Positions 27,774 through 38,487 of a stretch of DNA of 64,000 nt are shown here, piece after piece. Source of the stretch: Pseudonocardia nigra (GTDB lineage Bacteria; Actinomycetota; Actinomycetes; Mycobacteriales; Pseudonocardiaceae); NCBI RefSeq assembly GCF_019396355.1, contig NZ_JAHKRK010000002.1, positions 1 through 64,000 of the forward strand, written 5' to 3'. Under the pieces are notes generated by a model. The model was not told where the DNA came from. It did no database searches and worked only from the letters and a program-made list of their open reading frames with translations. The position numbers were made by a program, and so were the translations under genes. Numbering within the stretch: the first letter of the stretch is position 1; every line of letters begins with the position of its first letter.

Positions 27774-27785
27774 GAGAGCGCTCTC
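27774..27785. promoter_or_regulatory. LacI-type operator O2 upstream of the sugar ABC operon
   Basis: GAGAGCGCTCTC is a perfect 12-bp palindrome identical in its core to O1. It ends 20 bp before the ATG of the binding-protein gene, so a bound repressor would block the ribosome-site region and, with O1, could loop the promoter. Same-side spacing with O1 supports cooperative binding. Confidence 0.8.
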
Positions 27786-27805
27786 TCACCCGGTTTGGAG
27801 GATCA

Positions 27806-29125
27806 ATGCAGACCCCACGGAGGACGTCGGTCGCGATCGCGGCCGTCGCCGCGAGCAGCCTGCTGCTCACCGCATGCGGCTCCGGCAGCGACTCGGGCAG
27901 CAGCGACTCGGGAGGCGGCGGCGCGGCGGCGGGCGGCCCGGTCGAGCTCAGCGTGGCGCTGTTCGGCACGTTCGGCTTCGACGAGGTGGGCCTCTTCGAG
28001 GAGTACGAGCGGCTGAACCCCGGCGTCACCATCCGGTACGAGTCCACGCAGGGCGAGACGAACTACTGGCCCGCGCTCCAGACGCGCCTCGCGTCCGGCA
28101 GCGGCGTGGCCGACGTCCAGGGCATCGAGGTGGCGCGCATCGCCGACGTCACCACCAACCAGCCCGACCTCTGGACCGACCTGCGGGAGACCCCCGCCGC
28201 GGACGCCCTCGACGGCTACGTCGAGTGGAAGAGCGCCGCCGCCACCACCGAGGACGGCGCCGTGCTCGGCCTCGGCACCGACATCGGCCCGATGGGGATC
28301 TGCTACCGGACCGACCTGCTCCAGGCGGCCGGGCTGCCCACCGACCCCACCGAGCTGTCCGCCCGGATGCAGACCTGGGACGACTTCCTCGCCCTCGGTC
28401 GGGAGTTCCAGGCCAACGCGCCCGCGGGCGCGGCGTGGCACGACTCCGCGGGCGGGCTGTTCAACGCGATCATCTCGCAGGAGGAGACGCTCTACTCCGA
28501 CGCCTCCGGTGAGCCCGTCTACGACACCAACCCGGTGATCCGGGCGGCGTTCGACCAGGCCGCGCAGGCCGGGCAGAACGGCCTCACCGCGAAGCTCGAG
28601 CAGTTCCTCGACCCGGCGTGGGACCAGGGCTTCGCCTCGGGCTCGTTCGCCACGATCGCCTGCCCGTCCTGGATGGTGGGCTACATCAAGGGCAAGGCGG
28701 GCGACGCGGGCGCCGGGCTCTGGAACGTCACCACGCTGCCCAACGGTGAGGGCGGCAACTGGGGCGGCTCCTACCTGGGCATCCCGGCCGTCAGCGAGCA
28801 CAAGGAGGAGGCCGGCGAGCTCATCGCGTGGCTGACCGCTCCCGAGCAGCAGGCGAAGGTCTTCACCGAGGTCGGCAACTTCCCGTCGCGCACCGAGGCC
28901 ATCGAGTCGGTCTCCGCCACCACCGACGAGTACTTCTCCGGCGCCCCGATCGGCCAGATCTTCTCCGAGTCCGCCGAGAGCGCGCCGGTGCAGACGATGG
29001 GCCCGAACGACGGCGCCATGGAGGAGGCCATCGTCCAGGCGCTGCTGTCGGTCGAGACGGCGGGCACCAGCCCCGAGGAGGCCTGGAACAACGCCGTGAC
29101 CGAGATCCAGAACCAGATCGGCTGA
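27806..29125 (+). CDS. Sugar ABC transporter substrate-binding lipoprotein (CebE-like)
   Basis: A 439-residue extracellular solute-binding protein of family 1. The signal peptide ends in lipobox LTAC with Cys24, followed by a Gly/Ser linker; the mature part starts VELSVALFGTFGFDEVG and has the usual two-lobe pattern with YWPALQTRLASGSGVADVQ. It should capture an oligosaccharide for the two permeases that follow. Gene order (binding protein, MalF type, MalG type, family 1 beta-glucosidase) and the AGCGCT operators match the cellobiose cebEFG-bglC cluster of Streptomyces, so a beta-glucoside is the likely substrate. GGAGG precedes ATG 27806. No ATP-binding subunit is encoded here; such systems usually share MsiK. 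Confidence 0.9.
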   Translation: MQTPRRTSVAIAAVAASSLLLTACGSGSDSGSSDSGGGGAAAGGPVELSVALFGTFGFDEVGLFEEYERLNPGVTIRYESTQGETNYWPALQTRLASGSGVADVQGIEVARIADVTTNQPDLWTDLRETPAADALDGYVEWKSAAATTEDGAVLGLGTDIGPMGICYRTDLLQAAGLPTDPTELSARMQTWDDFLALGREFQANAPAGAAWHDSAGGLFNAIISQEETLYSDASGEPVYDTNPVIRAAFDQAAQAGQNGLTAKLEQFLDPAWDQGFASGSFATIACPSWMVGYIKGKAGDAGAGLWNVTTLPNGEGGNWGGSYLGIPAVSEHKEEAGELIAWLTAPEQQAKVFTEVGNFPSRTEAIESVSATTDEYFSGAPIGQIFSESAESAPVQTMGPNDGAMEEAIVQALLSVETAGTSPEEAWNNAVTEIQNQIG

Positions 29126-29131
29126 CGGCGG

Positions 29132-30121
29132 ATGACCCTGCAAGTCGATCGTCCGGCCCCCGGGGAGCGCACGACGCCCCCGGGGGCCGGGGCCCCACCC
29201 CGGTCGACCTGGCGCTCCCACCTCTACCGCTGGGAGGGCCGGTCGGCGCCGTATGTCTACGTGGCGCCGTTCTTCCTGGTCTTCTTCGCCTTCGGCCTGT
29301 TCCCGCTGGTCTACACGGCGTGGATCAGCCTGCACCAGTACAAGCTCGGCAGCCGGATGCGGTGGAACGGCCTCGACAACTTCGTCTGGCTGTTCACCAA
29401 CCCCTCCTTCTACAACGCGCTGTGGAAGACGTTCACGATCGGCGTCCTGTCGACCGTCCCGCAGCTGCTGCTGGCCCTCGCGCTGGCCCACCTGCTCAAC
29501 TACAAGCTCCGCGGCCGCACGTTCCTGCGGGTCGCGATGCTGATGCCCTACGCCACCTCGGTGGCCGCCGCCACGCTGGTCTTCGCCCTGATCTTCGGCC
29601 GCGACCAGGGTGTGATCAACGGGCTGCTCGGGCTCGTCGGCGTCGAGCCGATCGACTGGCGCAACGGCGACTGGACCGCGCAGATCGCCATCTCGGTGAT
29701 CGTGATCTGGCACTGGACCGGGTACAACGCCCTCATCTACCTCGCCGGCATGCAGTCGATCTCCAAGGACCTCTACGAGGCCGCGGCGATCGACGGTGCG
29801 AACCGCTGGCACCAGTTCCTGCACGTGACGATCCCGGGCCTGCGCCCCACGATCCTGTTCACGATCATCATCTCGACGATCGGCGCCAGCCAGCTGTTCG
29901 CCGAGCCGCTGCTCTTCGGCGGCGGCACGCCCAACGGCGGATCGGTGAACCAGTACCAGACCATCGGGCTGTTCATGTACGAACAGGGCTGGCACTACGG
30001 GCAGCTCGGCCGCGCCGCCACCGTCGCGTGGGTGATGTTCGTGCTGATCGTCGGCCTGGTGCTGGTCAACACGTGGCTCGCGAGCAGGCGCAGGCCCGCG
30101 GGCGAGGAGGCCCTCTCATGA
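29132..30121 (+). CDS. Sugar ABC transporter permease, MalF/CebF type
   Basis: A 329-residue inner-membrane permease with six helices (first APYVYVAPFFLVFFAFGLF) and the ATPase-docking loop EAAAIDGANRWHQFLHVTIPGL. It pairs with the next gene to form the translocation channel. The ATG lies 6 nt after the binding-protein stop, and the 3' end overlaps the next permease by ATGA. Confidence 0.92.
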   Translation: MTLQVDRPAPGERTTPPGAGAPPRSTWRSHLYRWEGRSAPYVYVAPFFLVFFAFGLFPLVYTAWISLHQYKLGSRMRWNGLDNFVWLFTNPSFYNALWKTFTIGVLSTVPQLLLALALAHLLNYKLRGRTFLRVAMLMPYATSVAAATLVFALIFGRDQGVINGLLGLVGVEPIDWRNGDWTAQIAISVIVIWHWTGYNALIYLAGMQSISKDLYEAAAIDGANRWHQFLHVTIPGLRPTILFTIIISTIGASQLFAEPLLFGGGTPNGGSVNQYQTIGLFMYEQGWHYGQLGRAATVAWVMFVLIVGLVLVNTWLASRRRPAGEEALS

Positions 30122-31014
30122 CCGCCGTGGACGAGCGCACCGCTGCAGCGCCCGCCGCACCGCCGGTGCTCAAGGCCAAGCGCGACTCCGGCGGCGGCCA
30201 GGACCGTGCGGGCTGGGTGACCTACACCATCCTGTGGGGCACGACGCTGCTGTTCATCGCGCCGTTCTACTACATGCTGGTGGCCGCGAGCAGGCCGATG
30301 GCGGAGATGAACGTCTTCCCGCCGCCGCTGCTGCCCGGCCCCGACCTGTTCCGCAACATCGCCACGGCGATCGACCAGCAGAACATCGGCCTTGCGCTGG
30401 TGAACTCGCTGGTGGTGTCGAGCATCATCACCGCCGCCACCGTGCTGTTCTGCACGCTCGCGGGATTCGCGTTCGGCAAGCTGCGCTTCAGGGGCCGCAA
30501 CGTGCTGTTCGGGATCACGCTGGGCACGATGATGATCCCGCCGAGCCTCGCCGTCGTACCGCTGTACTCGATCATGGCCGATCTCGGGCTGGCCGGCGAC
30601 CTCAGCTCGGTCGTCCTGCCGTCGCTGGTCACCGCGTTCGGCGTGTTCTTCATGCGGCAGTTCCTCATCCAGGCGCTCCCGGACGAGCTGTTGGAGGCCG
30701 CGAGGATGGACGGCGCCACCTCGCTGCGGACGTTCTGGAGCGTGGTGCTGCCGATCGCGCGCCCCGGCGCGGCGGTGCTCGCGATGCTCACCTTCATGAC
30801 GGCGTGGAACGACTTCTTCTGGCCCGTCATCACCCTGAACTCCTCCAACCCCACCGTGCAGGTCGCGCTGAACAACCTCGGCAGCGGATACGTGCCGGAC
30901 ACCGCCGTGATCATGGCGGGCACGCTCATCGGCACCCTGCCGGTGCTGGTCGTGTTCGTGCTGCTCGGGCGGCAGATCGTGGGCGGCATCATGGCGGGCG
31001 CCGTCAAGGGCTGA
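30118..31014 (+). CDS. Sugar ABC transporter permease, MalG/CebG type
   Basis: A 298-residue permease. About 35 N-terminal residues are cytoplasmic and Ala/Lys-rich, then come six helices and the EAARMDGATSLRTFWSVVLPIARP docking loop. The end GRQIVGGIMAGAVKG is the standard MalG-type tail that contacts the binding protein and ATPase. Its start overlaps the upstream permease stop by 4 nt. Confidence 0.92.
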   Translation: MTAVDERTAAAPAAPPVLKAKRDSGGGQDRAGWVTYTILWGTTLLFIAPFYYMLVAASRPMAEMNVFPPPLLPGPDLFRNIATAIDQQNIGLALVNSLVVSSIITAATVLFCTLAGFAFGKLRFRGRNVLFGITLGTMMIPPSLAVVPLYSIMADLGLAGDLSSVVLPSLVTAFGVFFMRQFLIQALPDELLEAARMDGATSLRTFWSVVLPIARPGAAVLAMLTFMTAWNDFFWPVITLNSSNPTVQVALNNLGSGYVPDTAVIMAGTLIGTLPVLVVFVLLGRQIVGGIMAGAVKG

Positions 31015-31026
31015 ACCGCTTAAGAT

Positions 31027-31034
31027 GAGCGCTC
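31027..31034. promoter_or_regulatory. Possible third LacI half-operator before the beta-glucosidase
   Basis: GAGCGCTC, an 8-bp palindrome sharing the AGCGCT core of O1 and O2, sits in the 39-bp gap between the MalG-type permease and the glucosidase. It is shorter than the other two and could be chance, but its core identity and position suggest separate or roadblock control of the hydrolase gene. Confidence 0.4.
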
Positions 31035-31053
31035 GGGAAACGAAAGGACGACC

Positions 31054-32499
31054 TTGACCACCACCACCCAGGCCGCACCGTCGACCGATGCGTGGACGTT
31101 CCCACCGGGGTTCCTGTGGGGCTCCGCCACCGCGGCCTACCAGATCGAGGGCGCGGCGGCCGAGGGCGGGCGCACCCCGTCCATCTGGGACACCTACTCC
31201 CACACCCCCGGCCGCGTCGTCAACGGGGACACCGGGGACGTGGCCGACGACCACTACCACCGCTACCGCGAGGACGTCGCCCTCATGGCGCGGCTCGGGC
31301 TCACCTCGTACCGGTTCTCGGTGTCGTGGCCGCGGATCACCCCGCAGGTCACCGCGGACGCGCTCGGCCCGGTGAACCCCGAGGGCGTGCAGTTCTACTC
31401 CGACCTCGTCGACGAGCTGCTCGCCCACGGCATCACCCCGTCGGTCACGCTGTACCACTGGGACCTCCCACAGGCCCTCGAGGACGAGGGCGGCTGGGCG
31501 GACCGGCGCACGGCCGAGCGCTGCGGCGAGTACGCCCGGGTCGTCGCCGAGGCACTGGGCGACCGCGTGCCGCTGTTCATCACGCTCAACGAGCCGTGGT
31601 GCAGCGCCTACCTGGGCTACGCGAGCGGCGTGCACGCCCCCGGCCGCACGGAGGACGCCGCCGCGCTCGCCGCGGTGCACCACCTGAACCTGGCCCACGG
31701 CCTGGCCGCGGCCGCGATCCGCGAGGCCTCGCCGTCGTCGAAGGTGGCGATCACGCTCAACCTGGCGTGGGTGCGGCCGGAGGCCGGCTCCGAGGCCGAC
31801 GCCGACGCGGCCCGCCGCGTGGACGGGCTCCAGAACCGGGTGTTCCTCGACCCGATCCTGCACGGCAGCTACCCGGCCGACGTGCTCGCCGACACCGCGG
31901 ACGTCACCGACTGGTCGTTCATCCGGCCCGGGGACGTCGACGTGATCTCCGCGCCGCTGGACGCGCTGGGGATCAACTACTACTCCCCCACCATCGTGCG
32001 GCACTGGACGCGCGAGCGGCCCAAGGAGACGGCCGACGGCCACGGTGACGCCGAGGCCGCCACCCCGTGGATCGCCTGCGACGACGTCGAGTTCCCGACC
32101 CAGTACGGCCCGAAGACCGACATGGGCTGGAGCATCGACCCGCGCGGGATGACCGAGCTTCTGGTGCGCGTCGCCCGGGAGAAGCCGGGCCTGGAGCTCA
32201 TGGTCACCGAGAACGGCGCGGCGTACCCGGACGTGATGGGTGAGGACGGCCGCGTCGCCGACCTCGGCCGCATCGAGTACCTGCGCACCCACCTCGCCGC
32301 GGTGCACCAGGCGATCGAGGCGGGCGCGCCCGTCACCGGGTACTACGTCTGGTCCCTGCTCGACAACTTCGAGTGGGCGTGGGGCTACGGAAAGCGTTTC
32401 GGGATCGTCCACGTGGACTACGACACGCAGGTCCGGACGCTCAAGGACAGCGCATTCTTCTACGCGGACGTCATCAAGGGAAACGCCGTCCCCCGCTGA
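31054..32499 (+). CDS. Family 1 glycoside hydrolase (beta-glucosidase)
   Basis: A 481-residue cytoplasmic retaining beta-glucosidase: [18 protein letters not shown] opens the (beta/alpha)8 barrel, TLNEP holds the acid/base Glu180, VTENGAA holds the nucleophile Glu386, and [13 protein letters not shown] lines the glycone site. No signal peptide, so it splits sugars imported by the upstream transporter, as BglC does with CebEFG. TTG 31054 is the best start, with GAAAGG just upstream. Confidence 0.94.
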   Translation: MTTTTQAAPSTDAWTFPPGFLWGSATAAYQIEGAAAEGGRTPSIWDTYSHTPGRVVNGDTGDVADDHYHRYREDVALMARLGLTSYRFSVSWPRITPQVTADALGPVNPEGVQFYSDLVDELLAHGITPSVTLYHWDLPQALEDEGGWADRRTAERCGEYARVVAEALGDRVPLFITLNEPWCSAYLGYASGVHAPGRTEDAAALAAVHHLNLAHGLAAAAIREASPSSKVAITLNLAWVRPEAGSEADADAARRVDGLQNRVFLDPILHGSYPADVLADTADVTDWSFIRPGDVDVISAPLDALGINYYSPTIVRHWTRERPKETADGHGDAEAATPWIACDDVEFPTQYGPKTDMGWSIDPRGMTELLVRVAREKPGLELMVTENGAAYPDVMGEDGRVADLGRIEYLRTHLAAVHQAIEAGAPVTGYYVWSLLDNFEWAWGYGKRFGIVHVDYDTQVRTLKDSAFFYADVIKGNAVPR

Positions 32500-32600
32500 T
32501 CCGACTCCTTCCCTGACGACCCCGGCGGGCTCGGCGGCCGGGTAGTCTTACGGTCAGTGACGGGCCGGTCGGCAGCGGCGTCAGCGAACGGGGGATCCGG

Positions 32601-34310
<1,710 letters not shown>

Positions 34311-34317
34311 CCGGCGC

Positions 34318-34623
34318 TCAGCCGATCTCGCCGTCTCCCCCGGCCCGCCGCGACACCGCCACCAGCACCACGGGTTCCAGCCCGGTGTTGTGCAGTGCGC
34401 GCAGTCCGAGCCCGGTCAGGCTCAGCACGGCTCCGCGCCCGAACCGCCGGTGCCCGCCCGCCCGGCACTCCAGGTCGACCTCCCCGCACTCGACCACCAC
34501 CAGCGCGTCGCGCCACTCGGACTCGACGTAGGGGCGGGAGTCGGCGGGCGCGATGGTGACGACCCGGGTGACGAACGACGAGCCGAGCTTTCTGCCGAGG
34601 AACGACAGCCCCTCGCCGTCCAT
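34318..34623 (-). CDS. Small cupin-like protein
   Basis: A 101-residue protein with a predicted beta-barrel: WRDALVVVECGEVDLECRAGGHRRFGRGAVLSL, then LHNTGLEPVVLVAVSRR. This is the single-cupin pattern without the full metal-binding His set, so I call it cupin-like. Its ATG shares one base with the stop of the ECF sigma gene (TGATG), so it is coupled to the sigma factor and may modulate it. Function unknown. Confidence 0.65.
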   Translation of the reverse strand: MDGEGLSFLGRKLGSSFVTRVVTIAPADSRPYVESEWRDALVVVECGEVDLECRAGGHRRFGRGAVLSLTGLGLRALHNTGLEPVVLVAVSRRAGGDGEIG

Positions 34624-35615
34624 CAGAGTGTCGCAGGCAGGCCGAAGGCCGGGAACAGCTCGCTGCCGAACGTGACGACCTCGGTGACGAGGCCGTCCTC
34701 GATCCGCAGGACGTCGATGGTCACGGCCCGAAACTGGGTGTTGCCGCGGCGCCGGAGGTAGTTCGCGGCGGCGGGCTGCCGGTTCGTCCAGATGGGCACG
34801 CACCGGAAGTCGCCCCAGGCGTCCGGGCCGGCCATCGCCGTGGCCCAGCTGCTGATGATCGCGTCGCGGCCATGGATCCACTCCGGCTCCGGCGGCATCG
34901 TGAACAGCGCGTCCTCCCGCATCAGCGCGCCGAGCGCGGCCACGTCGGCGCGCTCGCAGGCGGCCATGAACTGCCGCAGCACCTCGCGCTCCCGCTCGCT
35001 CGGCGCACCGGCCGGGGCCCACTCGGTGCGCCGGGGCGGCAGCTTCTCCCGCAGCGTCGCCCGGGCCCGCTGCAGGCCGCTGTTCACCGATGCGACGGTG
35101 ACCTCGAGTAGGTCGGCGGTCTCCGCGGCGGGCCAGCCGAGTACGTCGCGCAGGATCAGCACGGCCCGCTGCCGCGGCGGCAGGTGCTGGACGGCGACGA
35201 GGAAGGCCAGCTCGATCGTCTCGCGTTCCACGACGACCGCGTCCGGCTCGTCGGCGCCGGGCGCGGCCCGGTCGAGCAGGCGGTCCGGGTAGGGCTGCAG
35301 CCAGGTCACCTCGGCCGGGAGCCCCCCGGGCCGCGGAACCGGCTGCCGGGGATGGCGTTCCAGGTGGTCGAGGCAGGCGTTGGTGGCGATCTTGTAGAGC
35401 CAGGCGCGGAACGTGGACCGCCCCGCGTACGTCTCCCGCCGCCGCCACGCCCGCAGGAACGTCTCCTGCACCAGGTCCTCGGCCTCGGCGAACGAGCCGA
35501 GCATCCGGTAGCAGTGCACCTGCAGTTCGTTCCGGTGCCGCTCGACGATCCGGCCGAACGCCGACTCGTCGCCCGCCACCGCCGCCGCGACCGTGTCCGT
35601 CCCCACGCTGCTCAT
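34623..35615 (-). CDS. ECF sigma factor with SnoaL-like C-terminal domain (SigG type)
   Basis: A 330-residue extracytoplasmic-function sigma factor. Region 2 is FGRIVERHRNELQVHCYRML and AEDLVQETFLRAW; region 4 is LPPRQRAVLILRDVLGWPAAETADLLEVT. After it comes a SnoaL/NTF2-like domain (about 205-325, ending EVVTFGSELFPAFGLP). The layout matches mycobacterial SigG and related families in which the extra domain controls activity in place of an anti-sigma factor. It is followed by the cupin-like gene with a one-base overlap and lies 30 nt after the symporter gene, so it could be transcribed with that operon. Confidence 0.9.
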   Translation of the reverse strand: MSSVGTDTVAAAVAGDESAFGRIVERHRNELQVHCYRMLGSFAEAEDLVQETFLRAWRRRETYAGRSTFRAWLYKIATNACLDHLERHPRQPVPRPGGLPAEVTWLQPYPDRLLDRAAPGADEPDAVVVERETIELAFLVAVQHLPPRQRAVLILRDVLGWPAAETADLLEVTVASVNSGLQRARATLREKLPPRRTEWAPAGAPSEREREVLRQFMAACERADVAALGALMREDALFTMPPEPEWIHGRDAIISSWATAMAGPDAWGDFRCVPIWTNRQPAAANYLRRRGNTQFRAVTIDVLRIEDGLVTEVVTFGSELFPAFGLPATL

Positions 35616-35645
35616 ACCGGTTGAGACACCCGCGCGGGCGGAAAC

Positions 35646-37319
35646 TCATCGCCGCACGCCGGCCTGCCCCTCGTCGAGGTGCAGCCGCAGCATCGCCGCC
35701 GCCGCCCATGCGGGCGGTCTCCCTCGCAGCGAGACCGCCACCATCGTGGCGAACGCCAGCGGCACCGACCACAGCGCGGGCTGCCCGAGCAGCAGCGCGG
35801 CGATCCCGGGCGGTGCGCCGAGGAACAGGTCGATGCCGATCACGCCCGCCGAGGAGACCAGGCCGACGACCATGCCGGTGATCGCCCCGGCCTCGGTGAG
35901 CCGGCGCCACCAGATGCCGAGCACGAGCAGCGGGCAGAACGTGGAAGCGGCCACCGCGAAGGCCGAGGTCACCAGCACGCCGACGTCCAGGCGGGCCGCG
36001 GGCAGCGCCAGCAGCACCACGACGGACGCGGCCGCGAGCGGGGTGAACCGCAGCCGCCGCAGCGTGCCGGGCACGAGATCGTGCGAGATCGCGCCGGACA
36101 CCGCGAGCAGCAGGCCCAGCGACGTGGCGAGGAAAGCCGCGAAGGCGCCCGCCGTGAGCAGCGCGGTGAACATCGTCCCCGCGAGCCCCTGGTCGACCTG
36201 GGACGGCAGCTCCACGACCACCGTGTCGGTGCCGCCCGACAGGTACAGCTCGGGGAGCAGCACCGCGCCGAGCACCCCGTACACCGCGGGGAACAGGTAG
36301 AACACCCCGAGCAGCCCGACGGTGATCGCCGCGGTGCGCCGCGCGCCCCTGCCGTCGGCGCTCGTGTGGAACCGGATGAGGATGTGCGGCAGCCCCATCG
36401 TGCCCAGCACCGTCGCCACGAGCACCGACCACGTCGCGAGCACCGGGAAGCCCGAGTCGCCCGGGTCGAGCAGTGGCCGCGCCCAGTCCGGCCCGCCCGG
36501 GTGCCCGCCGCCCACCTGCGGCACGGCGGTGCCGGCCGCGAACCGCCAGGTGCTCCCGGCCTCGGCGGCGTAGCGGCCGGGAGCGAGCACCTGCTCGGGG
36601 CCGCCGCCGACGGAGACCGGCGTGGGCTCGGCGACGCTGAACTCGGTGTCGAGCCGGAACTGCACCGGGGTCGCCGTGGCGAACCGGTCGAACTCGACGG
36701 GCTCGAGCGCGGCACGGCGGGTGTCCGGCCCCACCTGCAGCACCAGCCAGATCGCCGGGACGATGAACAGCACCAGCTTGAGCACGAACTGGAACGCCTG
36801 CACGTAGGTGGCCGCGCGCATCCCGCCCAGGGCGAGGGTGACGCTCACCGCGGCGCCGGCGACCACCACTCCCACCCAGTACGGGCTGCCGCTCACCACC
36901 CCGAGCACCTGGCCGGCGGCGGTGAACTGCGGCACCAGGTACAGGCAGCCGATCACCAGGACCACGCACGCCGAGAGCTTGCGCAGCGCCGACGATCCCA
37001 GCCGGGCCTCGGCGAAGTCCGGTACGGTCAGCGCGCCCGTGCGCCGCATGGGCGCGGCGACGAGCGCGAGCATCGCGATGTAGCCGGCCGTGAACCCGAC
37101 CGCATACCAGAGCGAGCCCACACCGTCCTTGACCACGAGGCCCGCAATGCCCAGGAACGACGCCGCCGACAGGTACTCCCCGGACACCGCGGCGGCGTTG
37201 ACCGTCGGGGAGATCCGCCGGGACGCCACGAGGAAGTCCGACGTGGACCGCATCGCGGCGACGCCTCGCGCGCCGATGAGCAGGGTCACGAGCAGGACGG
37301 GGACGATCGCGAGGATCAC
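35646..37319 (-). CDS. Sodium:solute symporter (acetate/monocarboxylate type)
   Basis: A 557-residue carrier of the solute:sodium symporter family, closest in pattern to cation/acetate symporters: SDFLVASRRISPTVNAAAVSGEYLSAASFLG, a GGMRAATYVQAFQF segment, and LGTMGLPHILIRFHTS. Some 13 helices are interrupted by a large outer loop (about 210-300). It probably imports a short carboxylate. Start GTG 37319 overlaps the stop of the small membrane protein as GTGA. It ends an operon with a LytS/LytTR system, an arrangement known for acetate or pyruvate uptake in actinobacteria. Confidence 0.88.
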   Translation of the reverse strand: MILAIVPVLLVTLLIGARGVAAMRSTSDFLVASRRISPTVNAAAVSGEYLSAASFLGIAGLVVKDGVGSLWYAVGFTAGYIAMLALVAAPMRRTGALTVPDFAEARLGSSALRKLSACVVLVIGCLYLVPQFTAAGQVLGVVSGSPYWVGVVVAGAAVSVTLALGGMRAATYVQAFQFVLKLVLFIVPAIWLVLQVGPDTRRAALEPVEFDRFATATPVQFRLDTEFSVAEPTPVSVGGGPEQVLAPGRYAAEAGSTWRFAAGTAVPQVGGGHPGGPDWARPLLDPGDSGFPVLATWSVLVATVLGTMGLPHILIRFHTSADGRGARRTAAITVGLLGVFYLFPAVYGVLGAVLLPELYLSGGTDTVVVELPSQVDQGLAGTMFTALLTAGAFAAFLATSLGLLLAVSGAISHDLVPGTLRRLRFTPLAAASVVVLLALPAARLDVGVLVTSAFAVAASTFCPLLVLGIWWRRLTEAGAITGMVVGLVSSAGVIGIDLFLGAPPGIAALLLGQPALWSVPLAFATMVAVSLRGRPPAWAAAAMLRLHLDEGQAGVRR

Positions 37320-37702
37320 TCGGCCACCCCCGGCCGCCCCGCCCGTTCGGTCCGCCCCGGCCGTTCGATCCGCTCGGCACGGCGCAGCTGCCACGCGGCG
37401 AGTCCGGCAAGCACCGGGTAGGGCAGCACCGCCACGGCCAGCCAGGACACCGGGATCCCGGCCAGCCGCACGCCGTCGAGCTCGGGAAGTGCAGCCAGCA
37501 GCAGCGGCAGGCCGAGCAGCAGCAGGGCGAGCAGCCCGAGCACGCCCAGCGCGAGGCGCAGCTGCCGCCGGTGGATCCGGCGGGCCCGCTCGGCGTCGGC
37601 GGGCGCCAGGTGGGGCGCGGCAGCCGGGACCCCGGTCCGGCGACCGGAGCGCGCGAGCCGGGTCTGCGGGCTGGTGACGGCGACGCGGCGCTGCCGGGTC
37701 AT
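37316..37702 (-). CDS. Small two-helix membrane protein of the symporter operon
   Basis: A 128-residue protein with a basic N-terminus, two hydrophobic helices (LALGVLGLLALLLLGLPLLL and WLAVAVLPYPVLAGLAAW) and a charged tail. It matches the size and topology of the small subunits (DUF485-like) encoded beside acetate-type symporters, although I see no diagnostic motif. It overlaps both neighbours by 4 nt, so all are made together. Confidence 0.75.
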   Translation of the reverse strand: MTRQRRVAVTSPQTRLARSGRRTGVPAAAPHLAPADAERARRIHRRQLRLALGVLGLLALLLLGLPLLLAALPELDGVRLAGIPVSWLAVAVLPYPVLAGLAAWQLRRAERIERPGRTERAGRPGVAE

Positions 37703-38487
37703 CGCTGCGCCCCGCCCCCCGGCGGCTCGAACGCCCCGCGGGTGGCGGCCTCGAGCAGGTGCTCGCGCAGCTCGCGCGCGTGCCGGCGGCTCACCGGGAC
37801 GTCGCCGACGTCGGTGTGCGCGAGCAGCCCGCCGGACACGTCGCTGCGCAGCTCCCGCACCGCGTGCACGGCGAGCAGGTAGCTGCGGTGCACCCGGCTG
37901 AAGCCCGCGGGCTGCCAGTGCTCCTCCAGCCGCGAGATCGGGATCCGCACGAGGTGTGCCCCGTCGCGGGTGTGCAGCCGCACGTAGTCGCCGTGGGCCT
38001 CGACGAACCGGACGTCGTCGCGCCGTACGAAGCGCGTGCGCCCGGCCAGCTCCACGGGGACCGCGGCCAGCGCGTCGACGGGCGCCGGTGCGCGCTCCGG
38101 CTCGGCGGTGGAGGCCACGAAACGGCGCACCCGGGCCAGCGCGGCGGCGAGCCGTTCGGGCCCCACCGGCTTGAGCAGGTAGTCGACCGCCCCGATCCCG
38201 AACGCCGACGCCGCGTGCTCCTCGTAGGCGGTGACGAACACGATCACCGGCGGGTCGGTCATGCGGGCCAGCAGCGCCGCCAGCTCCATCCCGTCCAGCG
38301 CGGGCATCGAGATGTCGAGGAACACCGCGTCGAACGGGTTGGCCTGGATCAGCCGCAGCGCGGCGATCGGGTCGCCCGCGACCGCGACGTCGGCCACGTC
38401 GGGCGACTCCAGCAGGAGCCTGCGCAGCTCCTCGAGCGCGGGCGCGACGTCGTCCACCGCCAGCACGAGCAGCCCTGGGCGCGTCAC
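37699..38487 (-). CDS. LytTR-family response regulator
   Basis: A 262-residue response regulator. The receiver domain has VDD at the acidic pocket, phospho-acceptor Asp58 in FLDISMP, the conserved Thr in VIFVTAYEEHA-type context and Lys in YLLKPVG. The LytTR DNA-binding domain occupies about 150-255 (HGDYVRLHTRDGAHLVRIPI, FSRVHRSYLLAV). The GTG start overlaps the kinase stop as GTGA. It should activate the symporter operon in response to the partner kinase. Confidence 0.92.
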   Translation of the reverse strand: MTRPGLLVLAVDDVAPALEELRRLLLESPDVADVAVAGDPIAALRLIQANPFDAVFLDISMPALDGMELAALLARMTDPPVIVFVTAYEEHAASAFGIGAVDYLLKPVGPERLAAALARVRRFVASTAEPERAPAPVDALAAVPVELAGRTRFVRRDDVRFVEAHGDYVRLHTRDGAHLVRIPISRLEEHWQPAGFSRVHRSYLLAVHAVRELRSDVSGGLLAHTDVGDVPVSRRHARELREHLLEAATRGAFEPPGGGAQR

